Below, piece after piece: positions 1-8,115 of a DNA stretch of 17,359 nt (positions are counted from its first letter, which is position 1; every line of letters begins with the position of its first letter). The notes beneath the pieces are model-generated. The model worked only from the letters and a program-made list of their open reading frames with translations, was not told the DNA's origin and did no database searches. This DNA comes from Comamonas sp. lk (GTDB lineage: Bacteria; Pseudomonadota; Gammaproteobacteria; Burkholderiales; Burkholderiaceae_C). The stretch covers positions 1-17,359 of the forward strand of contig CAMDKE010000013.1 in the NCBI GenBank assembly GCA_945901215.1, in the 5' to 3' direction. A program made the position numbers and the translations under genes.

Positions 1-774
1 CTGTGTTGCACCTTGGACGAGGCCAAGGTGCACCGCAATGAGGTGGCTTTCATGCAAGCCGTCAAGGTGATATTGACCAAGCGCGAAGCCAGTGCCCAGC
101 GCAAGACCGACGAAGCGCGCGACTTGGCGATTCGCCAGATCATCAACTCGGCGGTGGTGTCGGGCGAGGTGGTGGATATTTTTGCCGCCGTGGGCCTGGA
201 CAAGCCCAACATCGGATTGTTGGACGACGCATTTTTGGCGCAAGTGAACAACCTGCCCGAGAAGAATTTGGCCGTAGAGCTGCTGGAGCGGCTGTTGCAA
301 GGCGAGATCAAAAGCCGCTTTGCCAGCAACGTGGTGCAAGACCGCAAGTTCAGCGTCATGCTGACGGACGTGATACGTCGCTACCAGAACCGCAGCATCG
401 AAACCGCCCAGGTGATGGAAGAGCTGATCGCCATGGCCAAGAAGTTCCGCGAAGCGGCCAACCGCGGCGACCAGTTGGGCTTGGGCGAGGATGAAGTGAA
501 GTTTTACGACGCCCTGGCCAACAACGAATCGGCGGTGCGGGAGTTGCAAGACGAAACGCTGAAAAAAATCGCCCAAGAACTCACTGCCAACCTGCGCGAG
601 AACCTGACGGTGGACTGGTCAGAACGCGAGAGTGTGCGTGCCAAGTTGCGGTTGATGGTCAGGCGCATATTGCGCAAGTACAAATACCCGCCCGACCTGG
701 CAGATGCCGCTGTGGAGTTGGTGCTGGAGCAGGCCCAAAGCCTTGGCCAGGAGTGGGCTAGCGCCGGCGCTTAG
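1..774 (+). CDS. hsdR: Type I restriction enzyme R subunit (HsdR), C-terminal part, 5' end outside window
   Basis: The reading frame is open from base 1 and ends at TAG 772-774, giving 257 residues with no start of its own; the gene begins upstream. The residues resemble the helical C-terminal region of HsdR (DUF3387 / EcoEI R C-terminal type). Visible landmarks are a segment running from VEVLLT-like LLERLLQGEIKSRF, an AMAKKFREAANRGDQLGLGE stretch, an EVKFYDAL stretch, and a basic RRILRKYKYPPDL tail. In the family this region binds the HsdM/HsdS methylase core, while the nuclease and helicase motor domains lie N-terminal and are not seen here. HsdR powers DNA translocation and cleavage at unmethylated sites. 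The gene converges on the minus-strand block and shares bases with the neighbouring stop codon. I expect hsdM and hsdS to the left, which is inference. Confidence 0.88.
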   Translation: MCCTLDEAKVHRNEVAFMQAVKVILTKREASAQRKTDEARDLAIRQIINSAVVSGEVVDIFAAVGLDKPNIGLLDDAFLAQVNNLPEKNLAVELLERLLQGEIKSRFASNVVQDRKFSVMLTDVIRRYQNRSIETAQVMEELIAMAKKFREAANRGDQLGLGEDEVKFYDALANNESAVRELQDETLKKIAQELTANLRENLTVDWSERESVRAKLRLMVRRILRKYKYPPDLADAAVELVLEQAQSLGQEWASAGA

Positions 775-1505
775 TCCGCAATAGCCAAGTCGTGCCCCAG
801 CGCCCGGCGCTCGTCAAACACAAAGCAGCCGCCGTCAAAGTGTTTGCCGTCGGTTTCTTCAAAGTACTTCAGGATGCCGCCGTCTAACTGGTAGACGTGC
901 TCCAGCCCTTCTTCGCGCATCAGGATGGCGGCTTTTTCGCAGCGGATGCCGCCGGTGCAAAAGCTCACCACGGTCTTGCCTTCCAGCTCCGATTTATGGG
1001 CGCGAAAGGCGTCGGGAAATTCGGTGAATTTGGTGATGCGCCAGTCGATGGCGCCCACAAAGCTACCCGCGTCCACCTCAAAGTCATTGCGCGTGTCCAG
1101 CGTCACCACCGGGCGGCCGGCGTCGTCCACACCGGCCTCTAGCCAGCGGCGCACGGTGGCCGCACTCACCGCCGGGGCGCGGCCTTGGGCGGGCTGGATG
1201 GCGGGGTGGTTCATGCGGATGATCTCGTTTTTCACCTTGACCAGCATTTTTTTGAAGGGCGTGGTGTCCGACCAGCTTTCTTTGGGCTGCAAGGCGGCAA
1301 AGCGGGCGTCGGTGCGCAACTGCGCCACAAATTCGCGCACCTTGTTCTCCGGCCCGGCCAAAAACAGGTTGATGCCCTCGGTTGCCAGCAAGATCGTTCC
1401 TTTGAGGTCTAGCGCCAGCGCACGCGCCAGCAGTACGGGGCGCAGTTCGGCGGCGTCGGGCAAAGGCGTGAACTGGTAGGACGATATGTTGAGGATGGCT
1501 TGCAT
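771..1505 (-). CDS. trhO: Rhodanese-type tRNA uridine(34) hydroxylase TrhO-like, short form
   Basis: The 244-residue protein matches the TrhO/YceA family, which makes 5-hydroxyuridine at tRNA position 34 using oxygen. An N-terminal ferredoxin-like domain (about residues 1-95, with the ATEGIN motif near 41-46) is followed by a rhodanese domain (about 110-215). The active-site loop is CTGGIRCEKA with Cys183 as the expected catalytic cysteine. Typical family members are about 300-350 residues and continue after the FVFDER motif with a Cys-rich segment. This protein stops about 12 residues after FDER, so that segment is missing. Its TAA (771-773) overlaps the hsdR stop, so the two genes converge with no spacer. 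The start is ATG at 1505, 26 bases after the transporter gene; no strong ribosome site is seen. Family call is firm; full function is less certain because of the missing tail. Confidence 0.86.
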   Translation of the reverse strand: MQAILNISSYQFTPLPDAAELRPVLLARALALDLKGTILLATEGINLFLAGPENKVREFVAQLRTDARFAALQPKESWSDTTPFKKMLVKVKNEIIRMNHPAIQPAQGRAPAVSAATVRRWLEAGVDDAGRPVVTLDTRNDFEVDAGSFVGAIDWRITKFTEFPDAFRAHKSELEGKTVVSFCTGGIRCEKAAILMREEGLEHVYQLDGGILKYFEETDGKHFDGGCFVFDERRALGHDLAIAD

Positions 1506-1531
1506 ACGTGCGCGATGCGGGTGGTGCAGCG

Positions 1532-2437
1532 CTAGGGTGGCGTGGGGGGTAATTTTGCGCCCAAGGCCCCCAGGGCGCGCAGCGGGTTGAGGTTGGACAC
1601 CAGCAGACAGGCCAGTACGATCAGGCCGCCGCCCGCCGCCATAGCCCAGCTGGTGGGCTCATCCAACAGCAACACCGACCACAGCACGCCAAAACCGGTG
1701 CTCATGAAGTTGGCCGTCATGGACGCCATGGGCGGCACGTGCTGGATGATGCGCATAAACATCCAATACGCCAGGCCCGAGGTGGCAACGCCCAGCACCG
1801 CGACGGCGCCCAAGGCGGTCAGGGTGAAATGCGCTTGTGGCAGGTCGTGCAGCGCGCCGGGCAGCAGCATCAGCACGGCAGCGGCGTGCATGCCCGCCGT
1901 GATGCTCAGCGGCTCCATGCGTGATGTGGCGCGCTTTAGCAAGGGCGTGGCGGTGCCCGACAGGGCGGCAGCGCCCAGGCAAACCAAGGCTGAGATCACC
2001 AGGGTGTGCGTGGGCTCCACCGGCCCCAGTTTCACCACCAACGCCGCGCCCAGCAAGCCCAGCACGCAACCGGTCAGTTTGCCGCGCGTAAGCGTCTCTT
2101 CCTTCAAAAACGCCGATGTAAAAGCGCCAAACAGCACGGCAGTCACCGACAGCAGCGCGCCGTAGCCACCCGGCAGGTGCAGCGCCGACCACGAATACAG
2201 CAAGTGCGGCCCCGCCACGGCCAAAAAACCAATCAGTAGCAACTCGCGCCAGTGCTGCGTGGGCCAAGGGTGCTTGAGCGCGCGCATGATGGCCGCCAGC
2301 ACCACGGTGGCCAGCAGCATGCGCAGCCCCGCCGATACATTGGGCCCCAACTGCGGCGCGGCCACCCGGGTCAGGATGAATGAAGCGCCCCAGAGGGCCG
2401 ACAACATCACCAGTTGAATGAAATAGCGGGCTTTCAT
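1532..2437 (-). CDS. EamA-family (DMT superfamily) inner-membrane transporter
   Basis: The 301-residue protein is very hydrophobic and shows about ten membrane segments arranged as two similar halves, the EamA repeat pattern of drug/metabolite transporters (RhaT/YdcZ/PecM-like). The first segment carries ALWGASFILTRVA, typical of the family start, and the second half contains a GLAYWMFMR stretch and a final helix pair with LLDEPTSW before it. Family members export or import small metabolites such as amino acids or sugars, but the substrate cannot be read from sequence. The ATG at 2437 lies 44 bases after the trpS stop, and the gene is followed after 26 bases by trhO, so it probably shares their transcript. 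No Shine-Dalgarno is obvious. A role in tRNA metabolism is not implied by the position. Confidence 0.88.
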   Translation of the reverse strand: MKARYFIQLVMLSALWGASFILTRVAAPQLGPNVSAGLRMLLATVVLAAIMRALKHPWPTQHWRELLLIGFLAVAGPHLLYSWSALHLPGGYGALLSVTAVLFGAFTSAFLKEETLTRGKLTGCVLGLLGAALVVKLGPVEPTHTLVISALVCLGAAALSGTATPLLKRATSRMEPLSITAGMHAAAVLMLLPGALHDLPQAHFTLTALGAVAVLGVATSGLAYWMFMRIIQHVPPMASMTANFMSTGFGVLWSVLLLDEPTSWAMAAGGGLIVLACLLVSNLNPLRALGALGAKLPPTPP

Positions 2438-2481
2438 TGTTAAGTCAGGCCACCGCCGCGGTTTTGGCCCTGGTTTTCGCC

Positions 2482-3777
2482 TCAGGCTTGTTCGCTTGCC
2501 ATGCCGTCTAGCGCGGCTTGCAGCGCATCGGGGCTGGCATGCCCTTCAGCCAATTGACCGCGCAGTGCGTCCAGTGCGGCCAGGCCGTCTTGTTTGATCT
2601 GCGCAATCGCCACCCCCGCCTCCTTAGGCGACGCAAACCCCAGGCTTTGCAGCAACAGCGCGCCTTTGGCGTCCACGAGTTTGAAGTAAAACTGGCCGTC
2701 TTTCTCGCGGTACTGCTTGAAGCTGGCAGCAGCTACCTTGGCCGTTTTGGCCGGGCCGCTGGCGCTGGTGGTGCCCAGGCTGCGCAGGCCCACGGCTTGG
2801 CGCAGGCGCGCCATAAAGGGCGTGGCCACGGCGCGCGCCTTGGCCGCACCTGCGTGCAGCATTGCCTCTACCTCTTGCGGGTGAGTCATAAGCCACTCGT
2901 AACGCGCGCGCATCGGAGCAATTTCACGGTCAATGCGCTCAAACAGGCGGTCTTTGGCCTCGCCCCAGGCGATTCCGTTGGCAAAGTCTTGCGCAAAAGC
3001 AGCCGTTTCTTCCGCGCTGGCAAAAGCCTGGTAAATCTGGAACAGGGCCGAGCCCTCGGTGCTTTTTGCCTCGCCGGGAGCGCGCGAGTCGGTTTTGATA
3101 CCGGCAATGAGCTTTTTGAGTTCGGGGCGCGGCGCAAACAGCGGGATGGTGTTGTCGTAGCTCTTGCTCATCTTGCGCCCGTCCAGCCCGGGCAGAGTGG
3201 CCACCGACTCTTCAATCGCCGCCAGCGGTGGCACAAAGTGCTCGCCGTAGCGGTGGTTAAAACTGTGCGCCATGTCGCGCGCCATCTCGATGTGCTGAAT
3301 CTGGTCGCGCCCCACCGGCACGTGGTGGGCGTTGAACATCAAAATGTCGGCGCCCATCAGCACCGGGTACATGAACAGGCCGGCCGTTACTTCCGCGTCC
3401 GGGTCCAGGTCGGCGGCCAGGTTTTTGTCGACCGAGGCCTTGTAGGCGTGGGCGCGGTTGAGCACGCCTTTGCCGGTCACGCAGGTCAAAAACCAGGTCA
3501 GCTCGGGAATCTCGGGCACGTCCGACTGGCGGTAAAACACCACGCGCTCGGGGTCCAGGCCTGCTGCCAGCCAGCTTGCGGCGATCTCCAGCGTGGAGCG
3601 CTGGATGCGTGCGGGCTCGTCAATCTTGATGAGCGCGTGGTAGTCGGCCAAAAAGTAGTAACTCTCCACGCCTGGGCGCAGGCTAGCCGCCACGGCCGGG
3701 CGGATAGATCCCACGTAGTTGCCCAGGTGCGGCGTGCCTGAGGTGGTAATACCGGTCAAAAAACGTACAGCGCTCAT
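2482..3777 (-). CDS. trpS: Tryptophan--tRNA ligase with an extra C-terminal domain
   Basis: TrpS charges tRNA-Trp with tryptophan in the cytoplasm. The class I signature is visible as TPHLGN (residues 15-20, HIGH equivalent) and KMSKS (202-206). The middle carries the conserved MGADIL and VPVGRDQIQHIE segments of bacterial TrpS. I use the ATG at 3777 because the protein then begins MSAVRFLTG directly before the signature; a TTG at 3795 in the same frame would add six residues. The product is 431 residues, while a minimal bacterial TrpS is about 330-340. The excess is an Ala/Gly/Pro/Ser/Thr/Lys-rich linker (about 335-351) and a compact segment (about 352-396, including DGQFYFKLVDAKG) that looks like a DUF1508/YegP-type small domain, then a helical tail. 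The gene lies between the M50 peptidase and the EamA transporter. Confidence 0.96.
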   Translation of the reverse strand: MSAVRFLTGITTSGTPHLGNYVGSIRPAVAASLRPGVESYYFLADYHALIKIDEPARIQRSTLEIAASWLAAGLDPERVVFYRQSDVPEIPELTWFLTCVTGKGVLNRAHAYKASVDKNLAADLDPDAEVTAGLFMYPVLMGADILMFNAHHVPVGRDQIQHIEMARDMAHSFNHRYGEHFVPPLAAIEESVATLPGLDGRKMSKSYDNTIPLFAPRPELKKLIAGIKTDSRAPGEAKSTEGSALFQIYQAFASAEETAAFAQDFANGIAWGEAKDRLFERIDREIAPMRARYEWLMTHPQEVEAMLHAGAAKARAVATPFMARLRQAVGLRSLGTTSASGPAKTAKVAAASFKQYREKDGQFYFKLVDAKGALLLQSLGFASPKEAGVAIAQIKQDGLAALDALRGQLAEGHASPDALQAALDGMASEQA

Positions 3778-3847
3778 GGTGTTCAAGCAAGCCAAAAAAG
3801 TTAAAACGGTTTACAAACGGGGCAAAAAATGGCGGCGTGCGCGCAGG

Positions 3848-4516
3848 CTACGACAGCAGGGCGCGCAGCGGGCTCAGCAGCAGGTCAATGGCATCAAAAC
3901 TCAGGCCCATGAGCGGCAGCATCCAAAAGGTGTTGATCACCTTGGTCACCACCAGCGCCATCACGATGTAAAACCCCCAAGGCTCAATGCGCGACACCAC
4001 CACCGCCTGGCGAAGCGGCAGCAGCCCGACCAATATGCGCCCGCCGTCCAGTGGCGGGATGGGGAACAGGTTAAACACGCACATCACCACATTGACCAGC
4101 ACGCCGCCTTGGCACATTTTGATGAGAAACGGCTCGGTGACACCGGCGCCTTGCAGCACGCACAGGGCTACGCCCCAGACCAAGGCTTGCAAAAAGTTGA
4201 CTCCCGGACCGGCCAGCGCCACCCACACCATGTCGCGTTTCGGGTTGCGCAGGCGGCCAAAGTTCACCGGAACCGGCTTGGCATAGCCAAATAAAAACGC
4301 GCCCGAGGTGGCAAAGTACAAAACCAGCGGCAGCACGATGGTGCCCATGGGGTCGATGTGCTTCATGGGGTTGAGCGTCACGCGGCCCAGCGTCCACGCG
4401 GTAGGGTCGCCAAAGTAACGGGCTGCATAGGCGTGCGCAGCCTCGTGCAGGGTGATGGAAAAAATCACTGGCAGCGCATACAGCGCGACGGTTTGAATGA
4501 GTTGGGCAATGTCCAC
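3848..4516 (-). CDS. M50-family (site-2 protease-like) membrane metallopeptidase
   Basis: The 222-residue integral membrane protein has the zinc motif HEAAH at residues 24-28 in the first membrane region and the second family motif NLFPIPPLDGG (149-159, with Asp157 as the third zinc ligand). A conserved loop PMGTIVLP and the turn GYAKPVPVN are those of the small YwhC-like M50B peptidases. No PDZ domain is present. These enzymes cut transmembrane segments, but the substrate is unknown. The start is GTG at 4516, with AAGGAA about a dozen bases upstream. It follows yciO after 37 bases and precedes trpS by 70, and an M50 gene beside trpS and yciO is familiar from other betaproteobacteria (recollection, not checked). 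Confidence 0.93.
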   Translation of the reverse strand: MDIAQLIQTVALYALPVIFSITLHEAAHAYAARYFGDPTAWTLGRVTLNPMKHIDPMGTIVLPLVLYFATSGAFLFGYAKPVPVNFGRLRNPKRDMVWVALAGPGVNFLQALVWGVALCVLQGAGVTEPFLIKMCQGGVLVNVVMCVFNLFPIPPLDGGRILVGLLPLRQAVVVSRIEPWGFYIVMALVVTKVINTFWMLPLMGLSFDAIDLLLSPLRALLS

Positions 4517-4553
4517 GGTGCGGGGATTTCCTTGGTGCGTTAAAGAGCAGGCG

Positions 4554-5177
4554 CTAAAGCCCTAGGCGAGCGAGGCTGCCACGGCCCTGGCGCACCAGTT
4601 CGACCGATCCGCCGCTGAGGTCAACCACGGTGGTGGGCTCCAGCGCGCAGGCCCCGGCGTCGATTACGGCGGCGATTTGGTGCTCGAAACGCGCTCGAAT
4701 GTCATGCGCATCGTTCAAGGCGTCGGTCTCGCCGGGGGGAATCAAAGTGGTGGCCAGCAAGGGAGCGCCGTGCAGAGCCAGCAGATCCTGCAGCGTGGTG
4801 TGCTCAGGCACGCGCAAGCCTATGGTTTTTCGCGACGGATGGCTCAGGCGGCGCGGTACTTCCTTACTAGCTTCCAAAATAAAGGTATAGGGGCCCGGTG
4901 TGGCGCCCTTGACCAAGCGAAACTGGGCGTTGTCTACCCGGGCGTAGTTGGCCAGCTCGCTCAGGTCGCGGCACAGCAGGGTCAGGTGGTGCTTGTCGTC
5001 CACGCCACGGAGGCGGCGCAGGCTGTCGGCAGCGGCCTTGTCGTCCAGGTGGCAGACCAGCGCGTAGCTTGAATCGGTGGGCACAGCCAGCACACCGCCT
5101 TTTGCCAACAGGGCTACGGCCTGCTTGAGTAGGCGCGGATGCGGGTTGTCGGGGTGGACTTCAAAGTACTGTGCCAT
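4554..5177 (-). CDS. yciO: YciO, Sua5/YrdC/TsaC-superfamily protein
   Basis: The 207-residue protein aligns along its whole length with what I recall of E. coli YciO: the start with HPDNP, PTDSSYAL (33-40), LLCRDLSEL (67-75), TPGPYTFIL (93-101), KEVPRR (105-110), KTIGLRVP (117-124), and the end with PTTVVDLS. The superfamily makes threonylcarbamoyl-AMP for the t6A tRNA modification. The KxR and SxN residues of bona fide TsaC are not conserved here (RLRGVDDKHH and ATTLIPPGE instead), as in YciO. I therefore call YciO rather than TsaC and leave the activity open. The start is ATG 5177, nine bases after the stop of the PHP gene, so the two are almost certainly co-translated. The same rnm-yciO order occurs in E. 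coli. Confidence 0.93.
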   Translation of the reverse strand: MAQYFEVHPDNPHPRLLKQAVALLAKGGVLAVPTDSSYALVCHLDDKAAADSLRRLRGVDDKHHLTLLCRDLSELANYARVDNAQFRLVKGATPGPYTFILEASKEVPRRLSHPSRKTIGLRVPEHTTLQDLLALHGAPLLATTLIPPGETDALNDAHDIRARFEHQIAAVIDAGACALEPTTVVDLSGGSVELVRQGRGSLARLGL

Positions 5178-5186
5178 GGCGCGGGC

Positions 5187-6044
5187 CTAGTGCAGCACGC
5201 GCGCGGCCAGCAGTTCCCATACCGGGGTCAGGCTGCCTGGCAAATAGGGCAGGGTTCCGAGTTCGGTGTGGCTTTCCATGGGGCTGTGAAAGTCGCTGCC
5301 TCGTGAGGCCGCCAGGCCATAGTCTCTGGCAGCGTCTCCATAGGTGACGTATTCGGCTGCCGAATGGCTGCCGGTGACCACTTCCACGCCCCGGCCGCCG
5401 TGGCCTTTGAATTCGGTAAACAGCGCGAACTCTTCGTTGGCGGTGAAACGGTAGCGCGCCGGGTGCGCAATCACGGCCATGCCACCTGCGCCGGTAATCC
5501 AGCCCACGGCGTCTTTCAGGCTGGCCCAGCGGTGCTCTACGTAGCCGGGCTTGCCTTCAGTGAGGTATTTGCGAAACACTTCATTCGTTTCCTTGCACAC
5601 ACCGGTTTCCACCAGGTGGCGGGCAAAGTGGGTGCGCGAGACCAGATCCGGGTTGCCTGCGTACTGCAGGGCGCCCTCAAAAGCGTTCTTGATGCCCACC
5701 CGTTCCAGATCCCTGGCCATGTCTTTGGCGCGCTGGCTGCGCCCGCCCCGGGTGGCGCGCAGGCCCTTTTGCAGGTTTTCATTGTCGGGGTCAAAGCCCA
5801 GGCCGACGATGTGCACGGTTTGGTGCAAAAAGGTCACCGAAATCTCCACGCCGGTCAGGTAGCGCATGCCACAGAGCCTGGCTGCACTGGCGGCGCGCGC
5901 CTGGCCGCTGATTTCGTCGTGGTCGGTCAGGGCCCAGAGTTCGACGCCATTGGCGCTGGCGCGTTCGGCTAAGGCTTCGGGGGTGAGGGTGCCGTCGGAG
6001 ACCACGGAGTGGCAATGCAGGTCGGCGTTGAGGATGGAGTTCAC
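5187..6044 (-). CDS. rnm: PHP-domain phosphatase/5'-3' exonuclease, Rnm (YciV/TrpH) type
   Basis: The 285-residue protein starts almost directly with the PHP metal motif DLHCHSVVSDG (Asp8, His10, His12). It continues with TDHDE (40-44), GVEIS (65-69), RTHFAR (137-142), an AHP motif (193-195) and SDFH (250-253). That set gives the trinuclear metal site of the PHP family. E. coli YciV (RNase AM / Rnm) hydrolyses 3',5'-nucleoside bisphosphates and trims the 5' ends of rRNA and other short RNAs; the pattern and length fit. The start is GTG at 6044; an AAGG lies about 15 bases upstream. It sits 26 bases after the rluA-like stop and 9 bases before yciO, which supports an RNA-processing role within this block. 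Confidence 0.91.
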   Translation of the reverse strand: MNSILNADLHCHSVVSDGTLTPEALAERASANGVELWALTDHDEISGQARAASAARLCGMRYLTGVEISVTFLHQTVHIVGLGFDPDNENLQKGLRATRGGRSQRAKDMARDLERVGIKNAFEGALQYAGNPDLVSRTHFARHLVETGVCKETNEVFRKYLTEGKPGYVEHRWASLKDAVGWITGAGGMAVIAHPARYRFTANEEFALFTEFKGHGGRGVEVVTGSHSAAEYVTYGDAARDYGLAASRGSDFHSPMESHTELGTLPYLPGSLTPVWELLAARVLH

Positions 6045-6070
6045 CCGGGGATTTTAGGCCTTGGGCCGCC

Positions 6071-6742
6071 TCAGAAGTCTGCCGGGCAATCCCAGTGCAG
6101 GGGCGCGCCGCTGGCGGGGTGCGCCAGCCCCAGCGCGCTGGCGTGCAGCGCCAGGCGGGGGGCCATGGCCTGCACCGCAGGCGGAGCGTACAAGGCGTCA
6201 CCCAGAATCGGGTGGCCCAGCGCCAACAGGTGTACGCGCAACTGGTGGCTGCGCCCGGTCAGCGGCTCCAGTTCCAGGCGGCTGGTTTGGCGTTGCGGGT
6301 CTTGCGCCACGCAGCGCCAGCGCGTTTGGCTAGGCTGGCCGTCCGGTTGGATGGTGCGCAAGGGGCGGTTGGGCCAGTCCACCAGAATGGGCAGGTCGAT
6401 GGTCCGCCAGTCGGCATGCATGGGTAGCAGCCCAGTCACATCGGCCACATAGCGCTTGTGCACTTCGCGGCGCTCAAAAGCGGCGCTCAGGGCGCGTTGC
6501 GCGTCCAGGCCGCGCGCCATCACCAGCAGGCCCGAAGTCGCCATGTCCAGCCGGTGCACCACCAGCGCGTCGGCAAACCGGGCTTGCACCCGGGCGCTCA
6601 GGCAGTCCTGCTTGTCTGCACCGCGGCCAGGGACTGACAAAAGGCCGGAGGGTTTGTTGAGCACCAGCACGCAGTCGTCCTGGTAAACCAGCGCGATTCC
6701 CTGGGGCACGGCAAGGCCAGGGCCGGGAGGGCTGGGCGTCAC
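6071..6742 (-). CDS. RluA-family RNA pseudouridine synthase
   Basis: The 223-residue protein has the RluA catalytic motif HRLDMATSGLLV (residues 63-74) with Asp66 as the expected catalytic aspartate, the opening NKPSGLLSVPG motif (29-39), and the late GRSHQLRVH motif that is typical of the family. It converts uridine to pseudouridine in rRNA or tRNA. The short length without an S4 domain fits RluA (23S U746 / tRNA U32) better than RluC/D, but the target is not proved. Translation starts at GTG 6742, whose bases overlap the TGA of the upstream cytochrome gene in a GTGA junction (6739-6742). That overlap ties its expression to the cytochrome genes, an odd pairing of RNA modification with electron transfer. 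Confidence 0.93.
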   Translation of the reverse strand: MTPSPPGPGLAVPQGIALVYQDDCVLVLNKPSGLLSVPGRGADKQDCLSARVQARFADALVVHRLDMATSGLLVMARGLDAQRALSAAFERREVHKRYVADVTGLLPMHADWRTIDLPILVDWPNRPLRTIQPDGQPSQTRWRCVAQDPQRQTSRLELEPLTGRSHQLRVHLLALGHPILGDALYAPPAVQAMAPRLALHASALGLAHPASGAPLHWDCPADF

Positions 6743-8115
6743 GGAGTCGCCTGTGTGCGACGAATTTGCTGGACTTGCAGCGCGCTCACCGGCGCACCTT
6801 GGTTGCCCCAGGAACTGCGCACATACGTCAATACAGCGGCCACATCGGCGTCGTCCATTTGCAGCAAAAACGGTGGCATGCCAAACGGGCGGGGATTACC
6901 TGCGGTGCTGGGGGCAAAGCCGCCATGCAGCACGCTGAGCACGGCGTTGTTGGGTTGCTCCGTCAGCACCGCGCGATTGCCTGCCAGGGCGGGATAGGCG
7001 CCCGCCTGGCCTTGGCCTTCTTTACCGTGGCAGTCGGCGCACTGGTCTTCATAGAGTTTGGCTGCGCGTGGATCGGCGTTGGCCATCAGTGCGTGTGGGG
7101 CTGCAGGTGCTGTGGGCCGCACCACCTGCTGCAAGTACAGGCCGATCGCTTGGGCGTCTGCGTCGGTCAGATGTTGGGTGCCGTGCAACACCACTTCGGC
7201 CATCGGGCCGCCCACAAAGCGTCCGCCGGATGCGCCGGTTTGCAGCAACGCCACGGTGTCCGCCACAGACGTGGTGCCGGCCTGACTTGTGTCATGCAAA
7301 GACGGCGCGTACCACGGCACGCCCGGCAGCACCGCACCCGCCAGTTCATTACCGCCTACCAAACCGCCCAGCAGGCTGCGCTTGCCGTGGCATTCGGTGC
7401 AGTGGCCCAGTCCGTGGACCAGGTATTGGCCGCGTTCCAGACCGAGCGCATCGGCGGCGTTGACTCCGCCGCCGCCCATGATGGGGCTTGCCCCATCAGG
7501 CCCCAAGCTTGCCGGTTGCGGCCGAAAATACAGCGCCCGCCACACCGCCAGTGCCGCCTGAGTGTTAAACGGCCAGGCCAGTGGTGATGCGGAATTGCCG
7601 CGCGCCGAGGGGATTACCGCTTGTAAATAAGCAAACAGGGCGTCAGCGTCTGCCCGGCTGACGCGGGTGTAGCTGGTGTAAGGAAAGGCCGGTGATAGGC
7701 GCCGTCCGTCCCGGCTTTTGCCATGGTGCAAAGCGCGCCAGAAGTCGTCAGCGCTCCATTGGCCTATGCCTTGGGTCGGGTCGAGTGTGATGTTGGTCGA
7801 TACCACAGCGCCAAACGGCGTCTCGATGGCGCGCCCCCCGGCAAACGGCGCTCCACCCGGTGCGGTATGGCACAGCGCGCAATTGCCGATCCGCGCCAGA
7901 TAGGCGCCGTGCTCCAAAGACGGTGCGGCGCTGGCGCCCGAGTGGGCGGCGTTGGCGCCGGTGCGCTCGTGCCAGGCGTCCGCGCCCCAAAACGCCCATA
8001 TGCTGGCAGCTACCAGCAGGGCGCCCATCGCACCGGCGGTGCGGCGCAGCCAGGGCGTCCGGTGGACTTGGACATCCCCCTGCGCACGTGCGCGGTGGTT
8101 TGGTGCGCCGGTCAT
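6739..8115 (-). CDS. Membrane-anchored tri-heme cytochrome c
   Basis: The 458-residue protein has three heme-binding CXXCH motifs: CALCH (79-83), CTECH (239-243) and CADCH (359-363). An uncleaved-looking hydrophobic anchor lies at about residues 25-43 after a basic stretch, so the heme domains face the periplasm. This layout and length match the cytochrome c subunits of membrane alcohol, gluconate or aldehyde dehydrogenases (AdhB/Gdh type), which pass electrons to ubiquinone or an oxidase. No dehydrogenase gene lies beside it here. The start at ATG 8115 is chosen because it forms an ATGA overlap with the stop of the di-heme cytochrome gene. The frame is open further upstream to 8406, but that part is Arg/Pro-rich shadow of the neighbouring gene. 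It also overlaps the RluA gene downstream by four bases. Confidence 0.92.
   Translation of the reverse strand: MTGAPNHRARAQGDVQVHRTPWLRRTAGAMGALLVAASIWAFWGADAWHERTGANAAHSGASAAPSLEHGAYLARIGNCALCHTAPGGAPFAGGRAIETPFGAVVSTNITLDPTQGIGQWSADDFWRALHHGKSRDGRRLSPAFPYTSYTRVSRADADALFAYLQAVIPSARGNSASPLAWPFNTQAALAVWRALYFRPQPASLGPDGASPIMGGGGVNAADALGLERGQYLVHGLGHCTECHGKRSLLGGLVGGNELAGAVLPGVPWYAPSLHDTSQAGTTSVADTVALLQTGASGGRFVGGPMAEVVLHGTQHLTDADAQAIGLYLQQVVRPTAPAAPHALMANADPRAAKLYEDQCADCHGKEGQGQAGAYPALAGNRAVLTEQPNNAVLSVLHGGFAPSTAGNPRPFGMPPFLLQMDDADVAAVLTYVRSSWGNQGAPVSALQVQQIRRTQATP

Noticed and set aside
2518..3741. A 407-codon plus-strand open frame opposite trpS
   Set aside because: It is antisense to a clear TrpS and has biased, His/Gln/Arg/Ala-rich low-complexity composition typical of high-GC shadow frames.
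5364..5972. A 202-codon plus-strand frame opposite the PHP gene
   Set aside because: Antisense to a protein with a complete metal-site motif set; no domain of its own.
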